Assembly (NCBI RefSeq): GCF_000218685.1
Contig: NW_006763291.1
Location: 829,789 to 893,788 of the forward strand
DNA length: 64,000 bases
Source of the DNA: Serpula lacrymans var. lacrymans S7.9
Lineage: Eukaryota > Basidiomycota > Agaricomycetes > Boletales > Serpulaceae
Direction: 5' to 3'
The notes beneath the pieces are model-generated. The model had not been told where the DNA came from, did no database searches, and saw only the letters and a list, made by a program, of their open reading frames with translations. A program made the position numbers and the translations under genes. Positions 1 through 13,000 of the stretch are shown one piece after another; the stretch's first letter is position 1; the number at the start of each line of letters is the position of its first letter.

Positions 1-100
1 ATACCTAGACCATAATGTTTTACATGCAGCAATGAGTAATTTAATACCTCTTGTTAAATTGATAATCAATTGTGAATGTTTTTTTTCGCCATAGCAGCCC

Positions 101-1289
101 CTACCTGTAGTAGGTAATATATTCCCCAAATTCTTCGTCGTTATCATAAGGGTCATCTGCCTCCATTTCAGCCCGCTCTTGTGTCCCACTTAGTGCCTGC
201 TCCGGATCCTTAGTTAGCTGGAAACCACAGGCTCTGCGAACTCCACGAGCGATCCACGTATCAGACAGTCCTTCCAACATGTATCCCATACCTCCAGGGC
301 CCCCATACCTGTATCCGCTCTCGCAGTCTTTCTCCTCATCGACACATGCAATGTGATAGCCAATGCCAACAACGGCAAAGAGCAAGCGTACTGTGTTCAC
401 TAGTTTACGCCTGCGCTTAATCACCCCCTCTTCATCTTTCGCATCCTCTATTGGCTTTCCGAACAGGGTCTGATAGATACCCAAGACGTCTCCCTCTGAT
501 AATTCAAATTGACCATCTTCTATCCTTTTCCACTTTGGGCCAGAATTATCACCATCCAGATCATCATACATACCCCAGCTGATTGACTGCCAATGATTAT
601 ATCTGTGTGCATCCTTCATGTCCATACCCGAAAGCTCCATGGACATGGCTAGAGGATTCGCCGGTCGAGAAGAAGGATTGTTATCGACCTTGTACCCAAG
701 AGAGTACCGCCACTCGATCTCGTTGTAACGTGGACGGCAGTGGTAGTAGAGATGAACATCGATGAATGCCGGAGCGCTAGGGGAGTACAAGCGTACGAGG
801 AGGTCTACGGTGCGAGGTTCCGGCTGTCGATAAGAAATCAGGATGATCAGATAAAGACTTAAAAATGAAAAAAAAAATCAAAATCGATATCCGTACATTA
901 TCGTCCATATCATCGAAGTTAGCGTCACATTTCAGGACGCAGACGCATTGCTGTAATGTCTCCTCTTCCAGGCCCATATCCCCTTCTATCTCTGCGACAC
1001 ATTGTCTGACAGTATCGGTTACGATGGTGTCGGGAGTTGTCTCACTCGGGCCTTCATCTTCGTCCTCATCAGGTTCTTCGGGGAAGATATCATCGAAGGT
1101 AGATTCGACATCGTAAAACGTTTTATGCCGGTTTGTAGTGTAGTTGTTCCAGGCAACAACGGATGCTGGAATAGGGGATAATAAAGGTCCGAATTTGTCT
1201 TCTGCAAGCTGCAAACCTTCCAGCTCTTGTCCTGCAGAGTCCGCTGAGCTCATCGAATGGTCGGATTCATATGTGGGCTCTGCGAACAT
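101..1289 (-). CDS. Hypothetical protein, two exons, about 371 aa
   Basis: I do not recognise this family. Two open frames join through one intron. Exon 1 is 1289-897 (131 codons). The intron is 896-824, with donor GTACGG and acceptor GACAG. Exon 2 is 823-101, ending in a stop. The join keeps frame and gives an unbroken protein of 371 residues. The start is the first ATG of the exon 1 frame. Residues about 70-110 are rich in Asp and Glu (segment PEEPDEDEDEGPSE). Exon 2 is rich in aromatic residues and Asp and has a hydrophobic stretch LLFAVVGIGYHIAC, too short for a sure membrane span. No signal peptide is seen. The upstream gene (MATE transporter) lies on the same strand about 0.9 kb away. 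The model is well supported by frame; the function is unknown. Confidence 0.6.
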
Positions 1290-2200
1290 AGCGAAGGGGG
1301 CTTAGGGCACTTGCCTCTGAGGGCAGATATATGAAGGGTCACTAGCAAGGAGCTCCGATGAGTAAATTAAAGTTAAATCCGGAAACCTGAAGTACGTACC
1401 AATTACTATCGCATGCTGGTGATCATTGGCACTGACTAAATTATATGTATCGGAAGTGGCTCTTTTTACATATTGGTACAATACCCTCGCATATTATTGG
1501 CCTGAGCCCTAACACGTTGCCTGCAGTCAGAACACTGGGTAAAAATAACACAGCACCGTTGAATAGCCAATAGATACGACCTTCGCTTGAAATTTAGTTA
1601 TCACCTTGATCTACGCTCTCGAACGTTCTTGCATGGTGTTGCAGGTACACCGCTTTGTTAATTGCAAAGCACTCTACCCTGTTTTCCCAGACCAATCTAC
1701 CGACATGGCCAAGACACTTGATATCGACTGTCTGCAGTAGTATTTCAAGCGATCATATAACTCTATGATCAAAAGAATAAGTCCTTCCTATGCTATACGA
1801 TTGCTGAATCACTCACATCAACTTCAATACGCTGATACCAAAACTGCAGGTAAACTGAGGCACCATAAACAATAGTGATCATGTTGATAACAACACAAGT
1901 ATAGGCGGGATCAGTTATCGCGCTTGCGACGGTTGGGGTGATGCAGCAGGCTTAGTGGTTTAATAATTGTTCGAACAAGAATACACTGTTCGTCAACTTT
2001 GAGCATTGCAAGTGGTGGAGGAAAGCCTTAGGAGGATATCAAGTTTCAAAAGAAATCCCTTACGAGAGAATCGTTAACTGACTGTCGCATGCCAACAAAT
2101 ATAAACAACTCCAAGGAAAGTTTGTATTGACATGACCTGTTAGTTAGATATAATTAACAAAGATATAAACAGTTACTTTAAGATATTAGATTTTCGCATT
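1290..2200. other. Intergenic, 0.9 kb, no gene seen
   Basis: This stretch lies between the start of the hypothetical gene and the stop of the MATE gene, both on the minus strand. All six frames are broken by frequent stops. It should hold the promoter of the hypothetical gene and the 3' end of the MATE transcript. I see no repeat or RNA gene in it. Confidence 0.5.
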
Positions 2201-4727
2201 TCAACTCTCGCCGTGCTCTGCATCTTGGTTACTGCTCTTTGTTTCCACCGCCAATCTATCCATCAATTTTTTGACCTCTCTTTGCCAATCTGTCTTGAGG
2301 CAAAGGTAGACACCCCACCCTGCACAATATACCAATGAGACAGTGAGGCCCACCCACAGCCCAATTAATTCCATATCATGCTTGAATGTTAACCAGATAC
2401 CGAAGGGAATACCTATGATATAGTATGCGCTAGAAGAAAATTATAAATGTCAACTTTGCTGCCACAAATGCAAATGACAGTTACTAATTACCTCAAATTC
2501 AAAAGAGCGCCAGTGAACTAAAGGGGTAACAAGGTCAATAGTAATCATGGACGTATCGTGAATACATACTTGTTTACCCCTAGCTCTCAGGATTCCGGCT
2601 GTCACAGCACTAACGGCGTCGAATACTTGGAAGAGAGCCACCAAGGGCAAAATGGAAGCCACAAGCGTCACCACCTCTGGGTGACAACAAAGAATGAGAA
2701 GAAAAAAAGTATCGGTGCATTGCAAATAACTAACCAGGATCATCATTGAATAAATGACCCCATGACTTCCGGAAGGAAAGGTACAAGACGCTAAGTATCG
2801 ATTATCAGCGATGCGTTGCCTTTCTTCCACGAGAAAACGGTATACCTCCAAAATGAGGCAATGATAACAGCCATTACCACGGATGTATTCGCAGAAACCC
2901 CAGCTCGTTTAGCCTTTCTCTCGCCCAGAAGGTTTCCAATGCTGCCATCCAAGTTTGATTAGATTGCCTCGGAAAATAAGTGAGATAACATACCGAACGG
3001 AGGTTGCAACTCCGAGCGCAAATGGTGCCTGAAACGTAGTGGAGGCAGAAACTAGGAGGACAGACTGGGCCGCTAGGGAAACTGGCCCTAGTCTGAATAA
3101 AAGAGTTAGTCATGCAATTGGCCTGGGTTATGAATATGCACATACAGACTAGCAGCCACTATGAATACCCAAACGTCAATATCCTCTTAGTGGATAGAAG
3201 TGGTAAACTTACATCCAACAAGCTCCCAAGACCACCACTCTGAGGCAGTTTGACCTGTACAATATTTGAGAATTAGTGACACTATAGAAAATGTCATAAT
3301 GACAAAGGTTACTAACCAACACCTGCAAGTCCTAATTGCACAAGGACCCCCAAACTAGTGAAGGACCGTGTTGTCAAAGGATGCCAAGCAGTGTTTGGAA
3401 CGAAGAAAATACCGTAGACCACTGAGGCCACGGACACAAGATTGAAAGATATTGATGTGGCGATAGGCGCGCCAATATAACCTAGCCTAATGGATTCAGG
3501 TCCCCATACTGAAGGTCAGGTAAGAAATGCAGTAGAAAAGAAGATAGGTACGGCAAACATACCAAATAGATAATTTAATAGCACGTTTATTGGTGCTATT
3601 ACGAGAATTATACGCGTGGGCACAGCAAATAAACCTGCAAGGCCGTCAGTAAAATAATAATATTAACATCTTACAAATACATACCTTGAGATTGGAAATA
3701 GCGTCTGAAAGCAAACACGTGAAGACGACGCGCTGAAACTTCATGACTACGCGCTTACCTTGATATAAGATTGAACGCATAGGCAGGGAGACCTATCGAT
3801 GACCATTTTAGGTATAGAGCAGCGAGTTGTGCTACTTCTGGTTCTTGTTGTAATAATAAGAGGATAGATTCTGCATTGAACCAGATAACAAAAACAGGCT
3901 ATGATCGAGCTATATGCGTCAATGAACTCTGATGTCACCCAAAAAAGACTTACGATCAAAGTCGCACCCATCACAACAGCTGATGCACTATTTTAAGTTA
4001 CAAATCAGAGCAGAAGGCAAAACAGCACACACCCATGCGCTGAGACCACAAGCCAACAAGTTGAGGTTGAGAGGATGTCCAAGCTCCGGGAAGCATGGTG
4101 TCAAGAGTACTGGCAAAGCCTTGAAAAATGCTATAACCAGAAACATTAGCAGTCATAGACCCGAGTGTCGCAGCTGCGAGAGCGGTAGTTGAAAGATGGC
4201 CTATGGAGACCACAGAAGCCATTATAAGGCTGTATTCGAAAAGATGGGTACTGTTTGAGGGAGCTGTTAGTATGATACTATAAACGTACAATAGCGAACA
4301 AGGCATACATAAAAACGGGCACGGTATACTTCGTGAGGATCCTCAATTCCTCCTGAAACATTTTGGTAGTACTAACATCCTGCGCATCCACGTCTTCTTC
4401 TATGCGGGGCATAAGAGGAGCCAGCAAAGGGGTGTTTTCTGATACATTTACATGAGGGTATACCTGGTTGGCTGGTAAAAGGCTCATGTTGGGCTGAGGG
4501 GGATGAATGTAGGAGGAAGGAAAGCTGCTACGGCGCAAGGCGGCGCCAGCCCGAGGAATACTGACTCCACCATCGATATCAGGTGTCTCTGTGCCGTTCT
4601 CTTCGGTCCCGTGCAGCAAGGAGTAATTCGCTTCCTCATCGTCAGTATTCTCTATAGCTACTGCGAATCTGGAAAGAATAGCATAGTCTTGGGGTAGAGA
4701 CTGAGGAGCTCCGTAGTGCGCCGACAT
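2201..4727 (-). CDS. MATE-family multidrug/toxin efflux transporter
   Basis: This is a multi-exon integral membrane transporter of the MATE family (fungal ERC1-like), expected to export organic cations or drugs by proton or sodium antiport at the plasma or vacuolar membrane. The N-terminal exon starts at the ATG at 4727 (MSAHYGAP) and encodes a hydrophilic cytosolic tail of about 125 residues ending in ELRILTKYTVPVF. After an intron it continues as THLFEYSLIMASVVSIGHLS and then TANVSGYSIFQG...TLLP-like LDTMLPGAW, the typical first MATE repeat. The last exon (about 2430-2201) reads YYIIGIPFGIWL, then a final helix ending YLCLKTDWQREVKKL and a hydrophilic tail to the stop at 2201. About ten introns lie between. 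An ATG further upstream in frame (4823) would only extend the tail and is less likely. The family call is firm; the substrate is unknown. Confidence 0.88.
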
Positions 4728-4951
4728 CGACAAACCGTAAGATTTGGCTTGAACGTGATGAGTAAAGGACAGAAAACGCCTGAATGATGCAATGCGACAG
4801 AAAGCTAAATGTTTGTTTTTCACGTCACGCCCTTATAAAGGACGATATGATAGGCGCTGAATAAGGCTTTTAAGGTGGACAGATAAGAATATCGGACTTT
4901 GAATTCTAGGGTAAATCTTGTGTTTGGACATGTTTATCACCATTTCAAGCC

Positions 4952-6832
4952 ATGAGTTCATTGAAACCGCCTCTGCAAAACTCAGGTCGTCCACAAGAAC
5001 CGGATGGAGCTGACTTGGACAAACTCAGGAAATGGCAGGAGGACCGCGTTGCAAGGAAATTGAAAGGAGAATACGAGTCAGCCGTATCGCATCTCGCTGA
5101 CATTGTAAGTGCAGTCATTCTTGCCTGGTGTACCCCACCGAACCTCCGAATCCATCTTCCTAGGTCAATGAGAACCTGTCAACACATTTGCGGATCGCGA
5201 CAGTACGCGTCCAAGGTGCCAAACACACTCGTCGGTCCTTCTTGGACTGGTTGGTCAACCCGTGGTTATCGCCGCAGCTTTCACCACTCGACGTGGACAA
5301 GCCTTCCACGCTACAAAATGTGCTACACACGGCCCGCGGCATCAGTCATGTTCTGCAAGAAACTGATCTTTTTCAGTCTGTCGAGGCCAAGATTGAAAGG
5401 AGTAGAGATATGCTTGCTAAGGAAGGAGATGTCGACATCATCTTCAAGACACGCGAAAAGGGTAGATTTTTTCTCAAGACATCTACAGAACTGGGTAACA
5501 GCGAAGGCAATGCCGTGCGTGACCGTGCTTTTACATCCAAGCCATGATGTATTTTTCTCATATCATATTCTGATGCTCAGAGTGCGACTGCACGCATACG
5601 TAACGTTTTCGGAGGAGCAGAAACTTTAGAAGCTAATCTCTCTCTTGGAACTCAAACCCGTCGTTCTTTTCATACTTTATTATCTATGCCCCTCTCGTCG
5701 TCCTTGCGAACAAAAGGGGAACTATCACTTTTTGCACTGGATAGGGATCTCTCGTCTTATGCAAGCGCTTCAGAAGGTTTGCGGGGTTTCAAGGCTGCAG
5801 TCAGGGTGAGCTAGGTCAGCTTATTTTCTTGCATTTTTATGTCACTTGAACAATTTCCCCGTGTTTAGAGCGATTTGCGATCCAGTGGTGTCCATGAGAT
5901 CACTTATGAAGCAGTCCTCAGGCATATTGGAAATTTAATCCCGTCAGCCTCACCGAGGTAAACATAAAAAGTACTTCGTTTTGCGTGGTTACTAACTCTG
6001 ATAAATGATAGTATAAGAGAAGTCGCAGGACAGACTTTGAAGTCTTCAATATCCCACAGATGGACACGAGACACGCGAGACGACAAAATAACGGCGACTC
6101 GTGGATTATACACCAAAGTCTTCCAAGAATTTGCTGGGCTTGGTGGAGACGCATTCTTCTATAAAGCGGAAGTTGAGGGCCAAGCATCACGAAGGGTGTT
6201 ACCTGGCGTTGTAAGTTTTCCTTTTTTTTAAAAAATAAAAAAAACATCACAATTCGCGGTAATGAACGTATCGCTCTAGGCACTGTCTTTTGCAGCCCGT
6301 ACCGGGTTTATAAGAAGCTTTACTCCTCAAGCTCCCTTTTCTGATAGGTTCCAGCTAGGCGGCCCTCTTAGTGTAAGGTCTTTCAGGGCCAATGGCATGG
6401 GTCCTAGAGATGGAGGTACGACGGTTGTGCGCGTCAAAGAACGGGGTACTAATATACTATCAGTGGACTCACTCGGTGGCGATATTTACTGGTCAACTGG
6501 CATTTCTCTTATATCAGACATTCCACGAAAGCCTCATTGGCCAGTCAAGTCCCACCTTTTTGTCAATGCAGGAAGACTTGATGTAATGGACAAATGTATG
6601 TTCTCTCTCTTTATCCGGACGTCTGCAATGTTGAAGATTCGATTTAGCTAAAAACTTGGCTGAAAACTTTTCCGATTGTTTGTCGAAACCATCTGTATCT
6701 GCAGGTGTAGGACTAATTTACCGGTTTGACCCCGTGAGAGTAGAGGTGAACTTCGGAGTCCCTATTGTCTCGAGTAAGAGCGATGGTGCACGCCGAGGCT
6801 TCCAGGTTGGAATTGGCTTAGATTTTCTTTAA
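4952..6832 (+). CDS. sam50: Sam50/Tob55, mitochondrial outer-membrane beta-barrel assembly protein
   Basis: This is the core subunit of the SAM (TOB) complex, an Omp85-family protein that inserts beta-barrel proteins into the mitochondrial outer membrane. Exon 1 is 4952-5104 (51 codons) and encodes a charged N-terminus. The intron is 5105-5163. Exon 2 opens with VNENLSTHLRIATVRVQGAKHTRRSFLDWLV, the start of the single POTRA domain. Later exons carry the barrel: FGGAETLEANLSLGTQT, then SFTPQAPFSDRFQLGGPLSVRSFRANGMGPRDGG (the conserved Omp85 loop containing the R-G-F/R-x-N type motif, here VRSFRANG), then GGDIYWSTGISLISDIP. The last exon reads GLIYRFDPVRVEVNFGVPIV and ends ...GLDFL, the terminal strand. 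An apparent frame change after 5104 is explained by the intron. Length, domain order and end all fit the family. Confidence 0.93.
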
Positions 6833-7150
6833 AGGTAGATTTTTGGGAGAGTAACGTATCCGAGTCAATTGCATCGTAACGCAGTGAATAGATTCTTTCC
6901 TTGGTGGTCTTACCTCCTTGTCGGTGACTTATTCAGATTATTTTGCTCCCTTCGAGGTCAAATAGCTCGAATGAGCAACAACATGATTTTTGAGATGAAG
7001 GACCATGCGACTATATGTTGTGGAATATAATTATGCATTGTGAATAAGCAAGAACCTGAAGGCTTGAAGTACTAATGAATTGGTTTAGGCAAAGCTGAAA
7101 ATTCTAGGGAGAGCAGAGACTCAACTAACCGGTGTAGCACGTCGTCAAAT
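6833..7150. other. Convergent intergenic, about 320 bases
   Basis: This lies between the stops of sam50 (+) and the uS8m gene (-). Nothing beyond expected 3' UTR sequence is seen. Confidence 0.5.
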
Positions 7151-7615
7151 TCATCGAGCTCTGCAGATAACCTCCCCGTCCAAATTGAGCTGTAATGCTT
7201 CCCGTGCCTCCAGCCACTCGTGCTCCTTGCTTTTCGTGTGCACTACCGCTATCTCGCCCATGCCAAGCGGCTTGATCGTCTGCGCTCGTCTCCCAGAACA
7301 CAACCGACGAATCTCCCCAATGTCCATGAATACCCGCCTACTAGGTTTGCTAATGAGCTCCATGCCATTTAACACAGGTCGGTCGTCGCGGTACTTGAGG
7401 TCTGCCCATATGCGACGTTGAGCATCACCCACACGGTTGAAGTCCTGTGGTGAGGGTGCTGCAATTGTTCCACGAGTGATATTTGAGACGAAACCGGCGC
7501 GGAGGAGGATGGAAAGGATGCCGAGGTTTTGCGTGGTGTGGTCGACGGCTATCCAACGGTGACGTGCTCTGAAGGCGTTTTGAACGCGGGCACAAAGGTC
7601 GTAAGGCAAAGGCAT
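7151..7615 (-). CDS. mrps8: Mitochondrial small ribosomal subunit protein uS8m (Mrps8)
   Basis: A single-exon gene of 154 residues, close to the usual length for fungal mitochondrial uS8. It binds the central domain of small-subunit rRNA in the mitochondrial ribosome. The N-terminus MPLPYDLCARVQNAF matches the start of the fungal family. The C-terminal half has the conserved uS8 segments: LISKPSRRVFMDIGEIRRL and GMGEIAVVHTKS, followed by the end LDGEVICRAR. The family normally has a T-S-x-G-x-M-T motif near the equivalent of KPLGMGEIAVV, and here the mitochondrial variant is seen. No intron is needed. The gene is transcribed away from the transaldolase promoter side and converges with sam50, another mitochondrial gene. 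Confidence 0.9.
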   Translation of the reverse strand: MPLPYDLCARVQNAFRARHRWIAVDHTTQNLGILSILLRAGFVSNITRGTIAAPSPQDFNRVGDAQRRIWADLKYRDDRPVLNGMELISKPSRRVFMDIGEIRRLCSGRRAQTIKPLGMGEIAVVHTKSKEHEWLEAREALQLNLDGEVICRAR

Positions 7616-8079
7616 AGGATCTTAGTGACTTTCAATGATTCGAAGGGTAAGTATGTAAGGATGTCCAGGAAATATAACACACGATAGTAACTCACTCTGA
7701 AGATTCACTGGCAGAAAAGCTTTTGAACTGGATCTGTTTACCGGCTCCAGCTACCTCAGCCCAATTTTTGAAGGTAGAAATGAGGCTTCTACCTCAATAT
7801 AAGTGAATTGCGTGGGTCAAGTGACGAGCAAAATGAGAACTTCCCTCAGTTCACAGTCGAAAAGAAAGTGTTGTCCATTTTTGGTCACGTGATGAATATA
7901 GTATAAGGTAACTTAGGATTGTTACTGCAGAGTTTCTCGACATTTTTCGTGAAAGCTACAGCATAAGAAGTACAAATGATCCTGTCGTCTATTTAATGTT
8001 TGGGTATAGCAGACAATCAAAGAATTCCATAATAATAAAAAGCTGTACATTGTAAATACCCCTACGTGTGTCCTACCTT
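7616..8079. other. Intergenic, uS8m promoter region
   Basis: About 460 bases lie between the uS8m start and the transaldolase stop, both on the minus strand. No coding segment is recognised. It should contain the uS8m promoter and the transaldolase 3' UTR. Confidence 0.5.
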
Positions 8080-9459
8080 TCAAGAGGCAAACCTAGCACG
8101 AAGAAATTCTTTCGTTTTATCTTCCATTTCACCGAAAATCTTGACGGCGTCTTGAAGTTTCCGATTTGCTTCTGCGTCAAGCTCCAGCGCCTTCTTTAGA
8201 GGTTCGGCACCATTAACAAGGTAGTTGATCTCTAAAACTGTCGCATTCAAATATCATTAGTGTCGGCGAGCAATGTCGGCAGGGGATACCATGTCTCCTT
8301 ACCTTCTCTGCTTGCGGTGACGCCAATATTGACCTCAGAAAACATTTCTTCTGAAACAGCTGGTGTAGAAGATAATTTGTCAAGGACTGCTCCCGAGAGT
8401 GTCAAGTGGTCTGGACGAAGTCGAACGAGAGCGATAACCTATTTCGCGACATAATTAATAACATCAATGTTAGTTGCACAAGTACTTTCCTCTTCAGGGG
8501 TAACTATGCTAGATGAAGAAAATGGTGCGATTAGTCAAACAACGAACCGTATGATATGGTATGAGACTAATAGATACCTAGCAGGCATCACCAAGGTTTT
8601 TGTCCCTAGCGTTTGGAAAGTCTTTACAATGGCTTGTATGACGGGTACGACGGGATGCTCTTTCACTGTGTCCTGGTATTCCTTCCAAAGTCCGGGCTCG
8701 AAGTGCATGCGAAGTTCTTGAAGCGGCCATCAGGTGGTGTGTACTACAGAGAGATGAAATACATACCATTGAAATAAGGGGCCACATACAAACAACCTGC
8801 TTGTGATGCAGCCACAGCTTGCGGAACAGAGAACAGGCAGGTAGCTAGGGTGTTGATGCCTAATTTTGCTAGATACTGACAAGCAACGATCGATTCGGCA
8901 CTAGTAGGGATTTTGATACAGACTCGATTTCTGCAGGGGAAGCGCTAAGCAGTGAATTGAAGACAGTTATCGTGGCGAGAGGGTGTAATACCTGGGAATG
9001 CCATTTGCTTCAAAAGTAGACACCAGATTCTTGGCATGCGCGATGGTTTTCTCGGTATCGAACGCGAAGGATGGGGATGTCTGCACAAGAACATATCCAG
9101 TGAGATAAGGATACACTTGTTTTGCTAATAGCACGGCCTAGAAACACAGATGGAGCGGCAACGTGAGATCGTTAGAACAAGGCAAGATGATACCAACACA
9201 CCACCAGATCAATGGCTTTCAACACGCCTGACTCTTCTTTGATATCTATGCCAGTAGAATTTATGTATTCCGAGATATCTTTCAAGACATGAGCGTTTTC
9301 AGGGAGCACGGCTTCGTTGTGTACAATAGCCTGGTTTGATGTCATGTCACAAAACAGGGTCGATGAATCAGTGTGTCGAGTAGCAACAGCGGTGCTCATA
9401 GAGTCGATATCTACAGATACCAAAGTACGGATTTGACTCAGAAGAGTAGGATTCGACAT
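8080..9459 (-). CDS. Transaldolase (pentose phosphate pathway)
   Basis: The predicted product moves a dihydroxyacetone unit between sugar phosphates in the non-oxidative pentose phosphate pathway in the cytosol. The gene has several exons. The start is the ATG at 9459 (MSNPTLLSQIRTLVSVDID). Exon 1 contains CDMTSNQAIV, equivalent to the first transaldolase signature, usually T-[ST]-N-P; here Pro is replaced by Gln. A later exon gives GYVLVQTSPSFAFDTEKTI, and the next NRVCIKIPTSAES, the second signature with the Schiff-base lysine. Then follow LGINTLATCLFSVPQA and LYVAPYFNGM. The last exon ends IFGEMEDKTKEFLRARFAS with the stop at 8080. The order is that of the transaldolase TIM barrel. The Pro to Gln change suggests a diverged paralogue, so the exact substrate is not certain. 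Confidence 0.85.
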
Positions 9460-10032
9460 GATGGAAAGCCTTAGTTCGTGAAGTTAGTCGACCGATATTG
9501 AAGAGAGTCGTTGGGGGATTCAGAGCAGGAGTAAGAAGGAAACTGGATCCTTATTTATGGCAATTCGTGGGGTATGAATCTCGATGCACATCATGCACTA
9601 GACCAACGGTCCGAGTAAATAACCATCATGTGGTGAGAACGCGATGATAAGATTGTTAGAAAGACGGCAAAAGAAGTAAGACAACGTCAACTGATTCACA
9701 ACTCAACGTTACCAAGAACGTACTTTTGACTAACAAGTGCCCAAGCCGAGTGCTATCGCTTAACTAGGGCTGGGAAACGAAGGGCCAACACTGATAGATG
9801 GAAAGCTTGCTGGTGGTGAAAGCAAGGTCTGCTGACCCTTACGTTTAGCTCGGTGACCGGTAGCGCTCACCGCAGCCGCAGTGGCTGACCTTCAAGTTCT
9901 TGACCACGACGTAGTGATTGCCAGTGCTATTCGTTGGCCTTTTGTTGCTTTGCATATATCAAGCAACTATCAGAGTTGTAGTGAGACCTGAGCGCGCTCG
10001 AAACTCATTAGGGCTTCTGCTCTGTCGATAGG
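9460..10032. promoter_or_regulatory. Divergent promoter region between transaldolase and SIN1
   Basis: About 570 bases separate the two start codons, which point away from each other, so both promoters should lie here. A TATTTAT sequence sits near 9552, roughly 90 bases upstream of the transaldolase ATG. No coding segment is recognised. Confidence 0.4.
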
Positions 10033-13000
10033 ATGTCGCTGATCAACGACCCTAGGTGAGTTGTACCACAAGTATACGAGAACAAACCTAAACTCACTCG
10101 AATTACAGCTATCTAATACATAGGTTACGTTTATCTTATCTTCGCAACGTCGATGATCCATATGGCGCCCGTCTCATATCACTGAGCCCTTCCTATACTT
10201 CTAATCCTTACATCCTTGCTGCGTCTCTCGCAGACGTCGAACGATGGCCAGAACTAGCCATGCCTTCAAGCCCTCATGTCTCAGACGATGAGGGAGAGTC
10301 TTCTAATAACAAGATATCTTCATCAGGATTTCCTGGTGCCACTGGATTGCGACATAGTCAGACAATCATGGGACCAAGAAGATCGGGCGCTCTAGGCTTG
10401 CGTGTATCTGGGAAGCGGGCCTCTATATCAAAAAGGGGTTCTCTACGCTCTAGTATGGATATTACTGCAGACGCGACACCAGTAGCAGCCGCAACGCGCC
10501 CTAACCACTCGGGTTCGGTCGAGGCAGATACACGCACAAAGGTTCTGGATATCGCCAATGGTGGATCTTCATTACCATCCCATCCGACAGTGCAGCGTCG
10601 CGACGAACCACCATTGCCAGAATTACCTCCAAAGGAGCTGCAGTTCATACCTAAGTTCAAGGGAGCAGCAGAGATGGAAGCTCGGCGAAAGTTGCGTTTG
10701 CAAGCACGGAGAGAGCCTCCTTTGGTGGAACAAAAAGTTCCACAAATCACCACTGGAAATTTGAATCCAGAGCTTTCCTCGTCCGATGAGGGCGAGGACG
10801 GTCTGATGGACGATGACAACGACGAAGATGACGATTTCGATGATGCCCCACCCGGAGATGATAACATGGATGAAGCGGACGAATTTGATCCGTGAGCAGT
10901 TTTTTTTCGTTTCCTTTGTGTTCTTTTTGACATATAGAGGCGTGAAGCGACTTTGCAGCGACACGCACCCCTGGGGTAAATTCAGATAGTGCCTCAGACG
11001 TAATGTCTTTATTGTCAGGGACTGCATCTGCAGCCTCGATATCCAATCCTTCCGCTTTGGGGTCTTCACCTTACGTCGTACAGCACGCCCGTACGCGCTC
11101 TCGTCTAAGCCCAGTATCAGAAGGACACATCGCTGAGGGAGATGAAGGGTCTCCTCCTGATTCGCGCGGAAATCCCCTTGACTTATCTTTTGAAATGGTT
11201 ACGCCTGTGCCCCCACCGGAGCAGTCGGCAGCACCATTGCGCAAGTCAGAGCTGCGTGCGCGAGGATCTACTGTCTCGTACCAGCCTGCCGTGCCTGCAC
11301 CAGACATGACGTTCACACGGCGCGCGGTAGGGCCAGTTCGCCCACAAAAATCTGCATTGACAGCAGTGCTGGTTTCTTCTGGGCGGTCATCTAATCCATT
11401 CAGTGAATTGTATGCTGCCATTTCTGGACGAGGGGAGACTGCATCAATGGATGTGAAAGTCTTTTTCCCTCATGCTCAGAAACCTGCTGGGGAGACCATA
11501 AATCTGAATGTGAGGAAGGATGCAAGTGTAGAAGAGGTTATTGGGTTTTCGTTGTGGACATATTGGGAGGAAGGTTGGCTACCCAAGCTGGACGAGGACA
11601 TCACTGACGAAGATGACCCTAAACTGTCCGCTGTTGGGTGGATCATGCGTATCGCAGAAGATGGGGAGGTGGACGAAGACTTCCCTCGTAGGTGGCGAAG
11701 TTCTATTTAGCAGAAACAAATCTCATTACTGTTTTTTCAGCACCTGATCGTACAGGGAAAGCCTCCAAATTCAACTTTGATGCTTTTGCCGTGCTTCAAG
11801 CCTCGCAAACACAAAGTATGTTTCTCACCCATTAACACGAGTACAATAAAATTGAAGGCATTCCAATCAGTACAACAAAATCTTCAGTTGGAGGCTAAGA
11901 TACAGCGTCGACCATCTAGAGTTATGGCAGCACCCAAGAAAATAGAACCCGCTCCAGCTGCTGGTCTTGCTCCTCCTCCGATCTTCGGACCTGGTACAAG
12001 TGCAATGTCCAGTACCACACCTATACTTTCCTCTTCACTCGGTCCTTCATCAAGTCATGGACCACAGATATTCCTGCGCATTAGAGTTGCAGATACCGCT
12101 GATGCTGTACATATTTCGACCACTATACCTGTGTAAGCACAAATTTCCTCGTTTAACATTGAGAAAGCTTATGTATATAAATTTAGGTCGGCTGGGATGT
12201 ACATGCAAGAGGCTTTGGAGCTGGTTTGTCGCAAACGCAGAATGGCCAATCCAAAAGACTATGCGCTGATATTGAATGATACTGATACGAGCATCTTGAT
12301 TCCCTTGGATCGTACCGTGGCTAGTCTACAGGGCAAGAAAGAGCTCACGCTTTGCAAACGCTCGATGTTACCTCAATTAGGAATCGAACCTGAGCGAAGG
12401 GCCGCCCGGACGACAGATCCGAACGGTAAGAATACTTATTCATTGTATTCGCTTTCCTAGCATATTGATCGTTGTTCAGCATCGATATTCAAACGGATTT
12501 CGGACGTTCCTGAGGTTCAGATCAGCGCTGCAATGGACTTCACTGCGGCGTATAAGGTAAATTAGACAATTTACACGTTTATTCTCATTACTGAATAGGG
12601 TTGGCTATCAGAAATACACGATCTATAGGAAGATGCCCATGTTGACTCGCCAGGAACGCACGCTGGCAATTGATGGAGTCTACATCCATGTTAGTGCTCT
12701 GCCACCAGTCCAAATCTACTTTCTGATCCCATAGTGCCTAGATCATGCCATCTACAAACAAAGCCAAAGCTGTTTTCGATAGCGGAAAGACGACATCCTT
12801 CCACATCAAAAGCGTTGTTGGTTGCCAACAGTCTACGAAATCATCAACGATATTCAAGATAGTTGTACAGCGCGATAGTAGGAATAAAAGATACGATTTC
12901 GAGGCAGATACCCCAAAACTTGCCGGTGAGTCTTCTAAATTATCTCCGGTAATCTTACAGCATCTGATCTTCCATTTAGGTGAAATTGTCCAGACCATTC

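Noticed and set aside
4952..5629. Frameshift in sam50
   Set aside because: The change of frame is fully explained by a 59-base intron with consensus ends.
12380..12400. B-box-like sequence suggesting a tRNA
   Set aside because: It lies inside the SIN1 coding frame and has no matching A box or cloverleaf.
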